A stretch of 9,346 bases of DNA, from assembly GCA_902797495.1 (NCBI GenBank), contig CADBTH010000065.1, forward strand, positions 1-9,346. The letters are read 5' to 3'. The position numbers and the translations under genes were made by a program. The notes beneath the pieces were generated by a model. That model ran no database searches. It was not told where the DNA came from and saw only the letters and a list, made by a program, of their open reading frames with translations. This DNA is from an uncultured Ruminococcus sp. (GTDB lineage Bacteria; Bacillota; Clostridia; Oscillospirales; CAG-272). Shown piece after piece: positions 1 to 5,298 of the stretch (position 1 is its first letter; each line of letters starts with the position of its first letter).

Positions 1-1
1 A

Positions 2-265
2 GAAGCTCCCGCTGAGAACACAGAGCGCCGCGAGCGCGCTCCCCGTCAGAACAACCGCAAGAGAAAGAAAGTCTGCGCGTTCTGCACGGATAAGATCGAC
101 GAGATCGATTATAAGGATACTCTCAGACTGAGAAAGTACGTCAGCGAGAGAGCAAAGATCCTGCCCCGCAGAGTTACGGGTACGTGCGCTAAGCATCAGA
201 GACAGCTTACTGTCGCTATCAAGCGCGCGCGTCAGGTAGCTTTAATGCCCTACATCAGCGACTGA
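2..265 (+). CDS. rpsR: 30S ribosomal protein S18, 3' portion
   Basis: Small-subunit ribosomal protein S18, which binds next to S6 on the 30S platform. The reading frame is open from the left edge of the window, so the start codon lies outside; 87 codons and a TGA stop at 263-265 are visible. The C-terminal two thirds match the family closely: a Cys-x-x-Cys pair (CAFC), the EIDYKD stretch, LRKYVSERAKILPRR, then TGTCAKHQRQL and AIKRARQVALMPY. The CxxC pair together with the later Cys and His suggests the zinc-binding version of S18. The visible N-terminal part is rich in Glu, Arg and Asn and variable, as is usual for the family. In Firmicutes rpsR normally follows rpsF and ssb, which would lie to the left. 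A hairpin terminator follows about 85 bases after the stop. Identity is near certain. Confidence 0.97.
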   Translation, partial: EAPAENTERRERAPRQNNRKRKKVCAFCTDKIDEIDYKDTLRLRKYVSERAKILPRRVTGTCAKHQRQLTVAIKRARQVALMPYISD

Positions 266-350
266 GCTAAAGTAGAGCGCGATACGACGGCAACACCGAA
301 AAAAGCGGGCTGAAGTATATTCAGTTTGCAAAAATGTTTAAATTAGCAAA

Positions 351-390
351 CGCGGCGAAAGTGTGTCGAACACTTTCACCGCGTCTTTTT
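351..390 (+). terminator. Rho-independent terminator after rpsR (hairpin of repeat copy 1)
   Basis: A 14-bp stem pairs 351-364 with 370-383, with one C-A mismatch (356/378) and a GTCGA loop. It is followed by TCTTTTT at 384-390. It is placed to end the rpsR transcript. The same hairpin recurs at 2920-2948, so this terminator is also the left end of a dispersed repeat. Confidence 0.8.
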
Positions 391-530
391 CCTTTCGCCG
401 TTCTCGATTCACGACGTAGACTACTACGCCTCACGGGGAACGATCGCCGAATCTTGCTCGCCCTATCGCACTCTATAGTTCGGCTCGCGCTGTCCGTTCG
501 CTTCCGCTCACTCTCACCGCTCCCGCCGAA
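354..530. repeat. Intergenic repeat, copy 1 (left border of AT-rich island)
   Basis: This stretch shares two blocks with 2921-3035, in the same order and orientation. Block A is the hairpin, at 354-381 versus 2921-2948, with one mismatch in 28 bases. Block B is a GC-rich segment, at 458-530 versus 2961-3035, clearly alignable with scattered substitutions and small indels. Block B contains an inverted pair, TTCGGC (479-484) and GCCGAA (525-530). Copy 1 carries about 60 extra bases between the blocks, including a small CGTAG/CTACG hairpin at 415-428. The repeat lies between the convergent ends of rpsR and the 551-1399 gene. The short open frame across it (334-543) has no ribosome binding site and is not a gene. 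The 266-350 stretch before it shows nothing beyond a weak GTTTGC/GCAAAC inverted pair (324-329/346-351). Confidence 0.7.
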
Positions 531-550
531 TGCGAAACAATAACTTATAT

Positions 551-1399
551 CTATATTACTTCTTCGTATATTTCAAAATGATTTTTTTCGTTAATGAATA
601 GAATCGATACACAGAATTCTTTTTCATAATAATGTTTTTTTATAAAATCTAATAATTCTTTTACATCATCTAAATGTGTTAGAGCGTATTCATCGCTTGC
701 ATCACAAAGAATCATAAACCCTTTGTAGTCATCTATCTGATTCTTATACTTTTCATACTTATCAAATACTTTTTTCGCAAATTCTTGTCTCTTATTTTTA
801 TATGGAGTGGTAGTTAGTTTTGTCATTAGTTTTGGTTCAGAGTTTATTGTAACATACTCGTAATTATTAGCTTTAGCACCAAATTTATTGATTGAAGCCT
901 TTTTTGCATCTTTAACGTTTTGAGTACCGGATATTACATCAGATATCCGGAATCCAATTTGATCATATTCAGTTGTCAAGCGAACGACTTCTATTCCATA
1001 TCTATTATCATTACTAACAATTTCAAAATCAGGGCGTACGGTTTTAATGATAATAGCATTTAACAAATCACCTTTTATGTATGAATGAGAAGCATTGTTT
1101 ATATATGATATTAATGCAGCATATTCCAATCTCGCTTTAAGAGTTTCCTTATCCATGTGTTTATTTGCTAGATTTGATAATTGATTCATGAATAGATTGA
1201 ATTGATCGATATTCAAATTGTGCTTATATACAGTAAATGAGAACCTATTATAAACAATAAACAACCCGCATTTTTCTACTTTAGAAATCATATTTGATAC
1301 TGTTGACGGATTCATTGAATGACTTGCTAAAACTATATCAACTATACTGCTTATAATCTTTTGATCTTCTATAGAAAGATAAATGCTCCTCTGTTCCAT
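551..1399 (-). CDS. Hypothetical protein, possible PD-(D/E)xK-like nuclease fold
   Basis: I do not recognise this 282-residue protein as a named family. The start is the ATG at 1399: GGAGG at 1409-1405 lies 5 bases upstream, and the predicted transcription start is near 1414. The in-frame TTG at 1411 overlaps the ribosome binding site and is unlikely. The sequence shows no signal peptide or clear membrane segment; it is Lys/Asn/Ile/Tyr-rich and looks cytoplasmic. Residues 122-141 contain Pro123-Asp124-Phe125, then 12 residues on Gly-Ile-Glu137-Val-Val, followed by a Lys-rich helical stretch (about 201-225) and a hydrophobic strand ending LCDASD. That order resembles PD-(D/E)xK nuclease-like proteins of defence or phage islands, but the expected Lys of the ExK motif is Val139, so activity is doubtful. 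Strong AT bias and isolation from backbone genes suggest horizontal acquisition. The open frame itself is convincing; the function is unknown. Confidence 0.8.
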   Translation of the reverse strand: MEQRSIYLSIEDQKIISSIVDIVLASHSMNPSTVSNMISKVEKCGLFIVYNRFSFTVYKHNLNIDQFNLFMNQLSNLANKHMDKETLKARLEYAALISYINNASHSYIKGDLLNAIIIKTVRPDFEIVSNDNRYGIEVVRLTTEYDQIGFRISDVISGTQNVKDAKKASINKFGAKANNYEYVTINSEPKLMTKLTTTPYKNKRQEFAKKVFDKYEKYKNQIDDYKGFMILCDASDEYALTHLDDVKELLDFIKKHYYEKEFCVSILFINEKNHFEIYEEVI

Positions 1400-1404
1400 A
1401 TCAT

Positions 1405-1409
1405 CCTCC
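1405..1409 (-). promoter_or_regulatory. Ribosome binding site fixing the start at 1399
   Basis: The minus strand reads GGAGG ATGAT ATG. The 5-base spacing to the ATG at 1399 favours that codon over the upstream TTG at 1411, whose codons would include the GGAGG itself. Confidence 0.75.
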
Positions 1410-1420
1410 AAATCAACAAT

Positions 1421-1449
1421 ATGTTACCATAATAATTGAGAAAATACAA
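1421..1449 (-). promoter_or_regulatory. Sigma-A-type promoter for the 551-1399 gene
   Basis: On the minus strand, TTGTAT (1449-1444) is separated by 17 bases from TAACAT (1426-1421). TGG sits immediately before the -10, an extended -10 element. Predicted transcription starts near 1414, leaving a leader of about 15 bases. Confidence 0.6.
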
Positions 1450-1500
1450 TATAAATATAAACCGTTACATAATAAATGTATTTCCAACATTAAAAAAGTA

Positions 1501-1529
1501 TTGCATATTAAGAATAAATGTGGTAGAAT
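1501..1529 (+). promoter_or_regulatory. Sigma-A-type promoter reading toward the LRR/dockerin gene
   Basis: TTGCAT (1501-1506), a 17-base spacer, and TAGAAT (1524-1529) preceded by TGG (extended -10). Transcription is predicted to begin near 1536, exactly at the first base of the long inverted repeat at 1536-1647. The next gene starts 180 bases downstream. Confidence 0.7.
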
Positions 1530-1535
1530 AATTGT

Positions 1536-1700
1536 GCCAAACAAAAACAAAATAGTTATCCACAAGAGTGATTTTTATCATCTGATAAAAATGCACTCTC
1601 ACCTTTTATAACACTCTTGTGTGATAAACTGAATGTTTTTGTTTGGCGACAGAACAGAGTTGTGCGTTTTTTATGCGCAGCTCGTCTGCGCATTTTTTAT
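1536..1700 (+). ncRNA. Candidate structured RNA: leader/attenuator or small RNA
   Basis: From the predicted transcription start the RNA can fold into a long rod. A perfect 14-bp closing stem pairs 1536-1549 with 1634-1647. A second stem pairs 1554-1570 with 1612-1630; its inner 10 bp are perfect (1561-1570/1612-1621) and the rest has two single-base bulges. A tip hairpin pairs 1571-1580 with 1583-1592. The segment 1565-1570 can instead pair with 1594-1599, extending the tip hairpin, so two mutually exclusive folds exist. The rod is followed by a terminator hairpin at 1673-1700, only 15 bases before the LRR/dockerin start. The order promoter, competing helices, terminator, gene fits either a cis-acting attenuator or a small RNA of about 165 bases. 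I recognise no known riboswitch or T-box signature. No coding frame with a ribosome binding site is present. Confidence 0.45.
1673..1700 (+). terminator. Terminator hairpin upstream of the LRR/dockerin gene
   Basis: ATGCGCAG (1673-1680) pairs with CTGCGCAT (1686-1693) around a CTCGT loop, with a run of six T at 1693-1698. It ends just before the GAGGAG ribosome binding site at 1702-1707. It is therefore placed to control read-through into the gene, or to end a separate small RNA. Confidence 0.7.
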
Positions 1701-1715
1701 TGAGGAGATGTAATT

Positions 1716-2867
1716 ATGAAAAGAACAGTATTCATACTTATTGCCCTGCTACTGATTATCATTCAACTTGCCGCTTTTCCGGTTGTATCATTTGCGGAAA
1801 ATGTATCGGGGAATAATAGAAATTTTCATTGGCAACTTGATGAAAACGGTGTTTTCACAATATCAGGATACGGTGAAATGCCATATTATATGGGAACGAT
1901 GCGTCCATGGTATGATTATCGAGATCAGATCAAAGAAGTAATTATTGGTGATGGTATTACAACTATTGCAACAGCAGCTTTCAGTGGATGCTCAAACTTA
2001 AATAATGTGATTATCCCGGATAGTGTTACAGAAATAGGTGACAATACATTTCAAGGATGTTACTCATTAAAAAGCGTTGATTTTCCAAGTGAATTAAGAG
2101 CTATCGGTTCATACGCTTTTTGCGAAAGTGGTCTTCAAAGTGTAGTAATTCCTAATAATGTGACTTACATTTCTACTAACGCATTTAGTCAATCGGGGTT
2201 AAAAAGTATTGTGATTCCTGACAGCGTTTATAGAATTGGAGATGATGCTTTTAAGTTTTGCTCTTCATTAACGAGCATTGATTTGGGAAATACGGTAGAG
2301 ATAATTGGTCAACGTGCGTTTAGCGGATGCTATAGTTTAAAAACGATTACAATCCCGGAAAGCGTTACAAAAATTAACTCTTCAGCCTTTGAAGGATGTA
2401 CTTCTTTAAAAACAATTGTAATTACTAAGAATGTAAGAACTGTGAAGGATAAAGCTTTCTTTAATTGTTCATCATTAACAGATATTTGCTTTGAAGGAGA
2501 GGAATCTGAATGGATTAATCTTGATGTTGAAACTAACAACCAAGAGTTATTGTGGGCAAATATTCATTATAATCATGATTGGAACGAAGGTACGATAGTA
2601 TTATTCCCAACATACAAGGAAACGGGGGTCTATCTGTATAAATGTAAATTCTGTGATAAAGAAAAAACAGAGATAATTCCGGTACTGCGTGCTCCTATGG
2701 GTGATGTTAATCGTGATGGTATAATAAGTATGAAAGATTTATCAACTATGAAAAGTATAGTCGCTGGTAGAGAGACAGCTGAATATATCGATAGTTGCGA
2801 TATTAACAATGATGGTATAATAAATCTTAAAGATTTACGCGGATTGAAGGAAATGCTCGTCGACTAG
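1716..2867 (+). CDS. Secreted BspA-type leucine-rich-repeat protein with C-terminal dockerin
   Basis: A 383-residue exported protein. Residues 1-27 form a signal peptide (MKR, a long hydrophobic core, and likely cleavage after SFA). Residues about 70-258 carry tandem LRR_5/BspA-type repeats of the form AFxxCxSLxxIxIPxSVxxIG, commonly involved in protein or surface binding. Residues 286-322 match a small module frequent in secreted Clostridia proteins (HDW...ETGVYLYKCKFCDKEKTEIIP), though the Cys usually seen near its start is Tyr300 here. Residues 329-383 are a type I dockerin with both calcium loops intact: D330, N332, D334, S338, D341 and D362, N364, D366, N370, D373. The dockerin predicts calcium-dependent attachment to a cohesin scaffold, so the protein may display its LRR domain on a cellulosome-like or surface complex. 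The start is supported by GAGGAG 8 bases upstream. The gene is AT-rich and lies within the repeat-flanked island; no cohesin or enzyme neighbours are visible. Confidence 0.92.
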   Translation: MKRTVFILIALLLIIIQLAAFPVVSFAENVSGNNRNFHWQLDENGVFTISGYGEMPYYMGTMRPWYDYRDQIKEVIIGDGITTIATAAFSGCSNLNNVIIPDSVTEIGDNTFQGCYSLKSVDFPSELRAIGSYAFCESGLQSVVIPNNVTYISTNAFSQSGLKSIVIPDSVYRIGDDAFKFCSSLTSIDLGNTVEIIGQRAFSGCYSLKTITIPESVTKINSSAFEGCTSLKTIVITKNVRTVKDKAFFNCSSLTDICFEGEESEWINLDVETNNQELLWANIHYNHDWNEGTIVLFPTYKETGVYLYKCKFCDKEKTEIIPVLRAPMGDVNRDGIISMKDLSTMKSIVAGRETAEYIDSCDINNDGIINLKDLRGLKEMLVD

Positions 2868-2919
2868 CAAATGTTATATATCATTGTTATCAACTTTTGT
2901 TATAATAAAAACGCATAAG

Positions 2920-2957
2920 CGGCGAAAGTGTGTCGAACACTTTCGCCGTACTATTTT
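2920..2957 (+). terminator. Hairpin terminator after the LRR/dockerin gene (repeat copy 2)
   Basis: A perfect 12-bp stem pairs 2920-2931 with 2937-2948 around GTCGA, followed by the loose T-rich TATTTTAAT. On the opposite strand a T-run also follows about 10 bases beyond the stem. It could therefore serve both the LRR gene and the convergent gene ending at 3050. Confidence 0.6.
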
Positions 2958-3035
2958 AATTCGCCTTATTGCGCTCTCTGTTTCGGCTCGCGCTGTTCCG
3001 CATTGCTTCCGCAATTCTCCCACCGCTCCGCCGAA
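2921..3035. repeat. Intergenic repeat, copy 2 (right border of AT-rich island)
   Basis: The second copy of the element at 354-530, in the same orientation. It has the same hairpin block (2921-2948) and the same GC-rich block (2961-3035), with TTCGGC (2982-2987) and GCCGAA (3030-3035) as an inverted pair. Only 12 bases separate the two blocks, against about 75 in copy 1. It again lies between convergent genes and ends 15 bases from the stop of the minus-strand gene at 3050. Open frames across it on both strands are by-products of its composition. Confidence 0.7.
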
Positions 3036-3049
3036 GGTGGGTGAGGGGT

Positions 3050-3631
3050 TTATCCCGCCGTTGTTTCCTCGGGGACGGTTTCCGCGGCGGATTCGGCGGC
3101 GGTGGTGTCTGTGGTAGTTTCTTCGGGGACGGTAGTTTCTTCGGGAATGCCGCCGGGGAAGGTGAGGTCGTGGATGAAGCCGTCAACGTCGGCTGAGCAG
3201 ACGTCTCCGGCTATTACGGAGTTTTTGCAAAGAATGATATTTGCAAAGACCTCGCCGTCGTAGTCTGGGTAATTTGTGACCTTGTAGGTGTATCTGACGG
3301 CCTCCTTGCCGGAGAATTTTTCGAGGTCGAGTCCGATCTTCTTCTGAAGGTCGTTGTAAGAGGACATGATGGAGTCAAATTCGGACGGAATTCTGACGAC
3401 TGTCTCTTTTTCGGGGCTCTTTTCGACTTCCCAGCCGAACTGCTTCAGAAATTTCACTCTGTCCGTGTTCGATCTGATCTTGTCGAAGTTGACAGTCGCT
3501 TCAGCGGCGGTAGGCTCGGCGGAAACGCTGTTTTTTGGTACGAGTACGAGAAGAGACACCATCAGCACCGCCGCAAGGCAGATTATGCCGACGAATTTGA
3601 GAGTGCTTCCTTTGATTGAATAGATAAACAT
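3050..3631 (-). CDS. Membrane-anchored DUF4830-like protein with Thr/Glu-rich tail
   Basis: A 193-residue protein of unknown function. The chosen start is the ATG at 3631, with GGAGG at 3641-3637 5 bases upstream. An upstream in-frame ATG at 3673 lacks a site and would add 14 residues. Residues 11-32 form one hydrophobic segment, either a signal anchor or an uncleaved signal peptide; the rest should be extracytoplasmic. Residues about 55-158 (RVKFLKQFGWEV, VVRIPSEFDSIMSSYNDLQKKIG, YKVTNYP, IAGDVCSADVDGFIHDL) match my recollection of DUF4830, common in Clostridia. Residues 160-193 are a low-complexity tail repeating PEETT, with 18-bp tandem repeats in the DNA. It lies downstream of pepD on the same strand, beyond pepD's terminator, with no convincing promoter of its own, so read-through from pepD is plausible. 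The family name is from memory; the coding call is secure. Confidence 0.85.
   Translation of the reverse strand: MFIYSIKGSTLKFVGIICLAAVLMVSLLVLVPKNSVSAEPTAAEATVNFDKIRSNTDRVKFLKQFGWEVEKSPEKETVVRIPSEFDSIMSSYNDLQKKIGLDLEKFSGKEAVRYTYKVTNYPDYDGEVFANIILCKNSVIAGDVCSADVDGFIHDLTFPGGIPEETTVPEETTTDTTAAESAAETVPEETTAG
3113..3148. repeat. Tandem 18-bp repeat in the DUF4830-like gene
   Basis: Two adjacent 18-base units, 3113-3130 and 3131-3148, differ at only a few positions and encode two VPEETT-like hexapeptides. Related, more diverged units continue toward the stop codon, forming the acidic Thr-rich tail. Confidence 0.7.
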
Positions 3632-3636
3632 TTTTC

Positions 3637-3641
3637 CCTCC
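3637..3641 (-). promoter_or_regulatory. Ribosome binding site fixing the start at 3631
   Basis: The minus strand reads GGAGGGAAAA ATG. This selects the ATG at 3631 over the in-frame ATG at 3673. Confidence 0.7.
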
Positions 3642-3687
3642 GGATGTTTTTTGTATATGTATATTCCGGACAAGGAAAAATATGCGA

Positions 3688-3716
3688 GAAAAAGAAGCCG
3701 CGGAAACGCGGCTTCT
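3688..3716 (-). terminator. Rho-independent terminator after pepD
   Basis: A perfect 10-bp GC-rich stem pairs 3716-3707 with 3702-3693 around a 4-base loop, with TTTT following on the minus strand. It lies 5 bases beyond the pepD stop. Confidence 0.85.
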
Positions 3717-3721
3717 GAATT

Positions 3722-5155
3722 TTATGCGAGTCTCTTAAGTATTTCCTTTGTGAGTTTATATACCTTTTCCGTCGAGCTGACGGAGAGGGTCTCGTCCGGT
3801 GTGTGGATGTCGCGCGCGTTCGGACCGGTCGAGATGATGTCGAGGTCGGGGATCGCTTCCTTGATAAGGCCGCATTCGAGACCCGCGTGGATCCCGACGA
3901 TCTTTGGCTCTTCGCCGAACAGGTCGCGGTACGCCTCCTTATATATCGCCTGGAGCTTTGAGTTCTTCGTGACGTCCCAGCCGGGGTAACGGTCGCGGTG
4001 AGTGATCTTTGTCGCACCCGTGAACTCCGCGAGGCTGTCGAGGCTCGCGATAACTCCGTCAAGCCTTTCGGAGACCGAGGAGCGGGAGGACGAGGTGATC
4101 TTAACGGACGATCCGTCCGTTTTGATGATACCGGGGTTTGAAGACGTCTCAACGAGCCCCGGAACGTCCTCGCACATACCGAGAGGGCCGTAGGGAAGAG
4201 AGTTTACGAGCGTTATGATCCCTCTGCTGTATTTTTCCGCGAAGGCGTGGTAAGCGCCGACCGAGTATTCAGCGTTGAACTTGAAGGACTTGTCGTCGTC
4301 CGAGAGGGTCTCTCTGACGTCGTTCGCGCACTCGGCGAGTATCGAAGGGGCGGACATTGCGTCGTCGCAGGTGAAGACGATCGTGCACTCTCGCGGGATC
4401 GCGTTGTCCTTGCTTCCGCCTACAGCCTCGATCAGCCTGACGTTTTCAAGCCCGGAGAGCATGGAGAAAGCGACTTTTATCGCGTTCGCTCTTCCGAGGT
4501 CTATGTCTGCGCCGGAGTGGCCTCCCGTGAGCCCCGTGACGCTCAGCGTCACTTTGCCGGCGCATCTCTCAAATGGAATATCGCAGAACTCAAAATCAGT
4601 TCTAACCCCGCCCGCGCAGGAGACCGTCGCGCAGTCGTCGTCCTCGGAGTCGAGGTTGAGCATATATTTCGCTGAGACAAGGCTCTTGTCGAATGCCTTC
4701 ATTCCGCCGAGTCCGGTTTCCTCCTCTGTCGTGAAAAGACATTCGAGCGGGCCGTGTACGGCGTCATCGTCCTCGAGTATCGCCATCATGATCGCAACGG
4801 CAACTCCGTCGTCCGCGCCGAGGGTCGTGCCGTCCGCGCTTATCGTGTCACCGTCGAGGATCAGCTTGATGCCGTCTTTTTCAAAATCGTGAACTGTGCC
4901 CGAATTCTTCTCGCACACCATATCCATGTGACCCTGAAGGAGGACGGCGGGAGACGCTTCGCGACCTTCGGAAGCCGCTTTCTTTATAAATACGTTGTTG
5001 TTTTTATCCCTGTGGCAGAAAAGCCCGTGCTCCTTCGCGAAGGACTCGACAAAATCCGCCGCGCCTTTCTCGTTTCCGCTTCCTCTCGGTATCGCGGACA
5101 GCTCTTCAAAATAGTAAAAAACTCTTTCCGGTTTTAAGTTTTCAAGTATTCTCAT
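3722..5155 (-). CDS. pepD: Xaa-His dipeptidase (beta-Ala-His dipeptidase), M20 family
   Basis: A cytoplasmic di-zinc aminopeptidase-type enzyme that hydrolyses Xaa-His dipeptides such as carnosine-like substrates. The protein has 477 residues, the usual PepD length. The start is the ATG at 5155, with GGAGGTG 7 bases upstream; an ATG at 5173 would swallow that site. The N-terminus RVFYYFEELSAIPRGSGNEKGAADF is typical of PepD. Metal and catalytic positions are visible: H76 and D78 in QGHMDMV, D115 in GADDG, E145-E146 in FTTEEETGL, D169 in NLDSED, plus the late GIHAGLECG and DIHTPDE motifs. No key residue is missing. It has its own promoter at 5181-5209 and a strong terminator, so it is probably transcribed alone or with limited read-through into the DUF4830-like gene. 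It likely contributes to peptide recycling. Confidence 0.93.
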   Translation of the reverse strand: MRILENLKPERVFYYFEELSAIPRGSGNEKGAADFVESFAKEHGLFCHRDKNNNVFIKKAASEGREASPAVLLQGHMDMVCEKNSGTVHDFEKDGIKLILDGDTISADGTTLGADDGVAVAIMMAILEDDDAVHGPLECLFTTEEETGLGGMKAFDKSLVSAKYMLNLDSEDDDCATVSCAGGVRTDFEFCDIPFERCAGKVTLSVTGLTGGHSGADIDLGRANAIKVAFSMLSGLENVRLIEAVGGSKDNAIPRECTIVFTCDDAMSAPSILAECANDVRETLSDDDKSFKFNAEYSVGAYHAFAEKYSRGIITLVNSLPYGPLGMCEDVPGLVETSSNPGIIKTDGSSVKITSSSRSSVSERLDGVIASLDSLAEFTGATKITHRDRYPGWDVTKNSKLQAIYKEAYRDLFGEEPKIVGIHAGLECGLIKEAIPDLDIISTGPNARDIHTPDETLSVSSTEKVYKLTKEILKRLA

Positions 5156-5162
5156 AATGACA

Positions 5163-5167
5163 CCTCC
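5163..5167 (-). promoter_or_regulatory. Ribosome binding site fixing the pepD start
   Basis: GGAGG on the minus strand, 7 bases before the ATG at 5155. It falls inside the codons of the longer reading from 5173, which argues against that start. Confidence 0.75.
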
Positions 5168-5180
5168 GATCATATATTAC

Positions 5181-5209
5181 ATTCTACCACGTTTTTTGAA
5201 AAACATCAA
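5181..5209 (-). promoter_or_regulatory. Sigma-A-type promoter of pepD
   Basis: On the minus strand, TTGATG (5209-5204), a 17-base spacer, and TAGAAT (5186-5181) preceded by TGG. The predicted leader is about 20 bases. It diverges from the ispD promoter. Confidence 0.7.
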
Positions 5210-5229
5210 GATTAATTGTTTCATTAGGG

Positions 5230-5258
5230 TTTACAATTTATTTGTTTGGTGGTAAAAT
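5230..5258 (+). promoter_or_regulatory. Sigma-A-type promoter of the ispD-ispF cluster
   Basis: TTTACA (5230-5235), a 17-base spacer, and TAAAAT (5253-5258) preceded by TGG. Transcription is predicted near 5265, which rules out the in-frame TTG at 5242 as the ispD start. Confidence 0.65.
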
Positions 5259-5284
5259 AAAAGGGCATAAATATCGAGAGCGAA

Positions 5285-5291
5285 GGGGAGG
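5285..5291 (+). promoter_or_regulatory. Ribosome binding site fixing the TTG start of ispD
   Basis: GGGGAGG lies 7 bases before the TTG at 5299. No in-frame ATG exists before the conserved nucleotide-binding motif, so this site decides the start. Confidence 0.7.
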
Positions 5292-5298
5292 CGACGAC

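Noticed and set aside
322..336. 15-base identity with 8747-8761
   Set aside because: One copy is within the mgtE coding sequence and the other is intergenic; a single match of this length in a window this size can arise by chance.
334..543. Open frame of 69 codons on the plus strand after rpsR
   Set aside because: It lies across the terminator and repeat copy 1, lacks a ribosome binding site, and its composition is that of the repeat.
1536..1647. Nested inverted repeat interpreted as a MITE or insertion sequence remnant
   Set aside because: The flanking bases (ATTGT before, GACAG after) show no target-site duplication, there is no transposase fragment, and the promoter and terminator placement fits an RNA better. 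Not fully excluded.
2884..3196. Three overlapping short open frames on both strands around repeat copy 2
   Set aside because: They run through the terminator hairpin, the repeat and the antisense of the DUF4830-like gene, with Arg/Gly/Pro-rich sequence typical of GC-rich shadow frames.
4275..4892. Long plus-strand open frame antisense to pepD
   Set aside because: pepD has all catalytic motifs, a promoter, a ribosome binding site and a terminator; the antisense frame is Ser-rich, without motifs or a start site.
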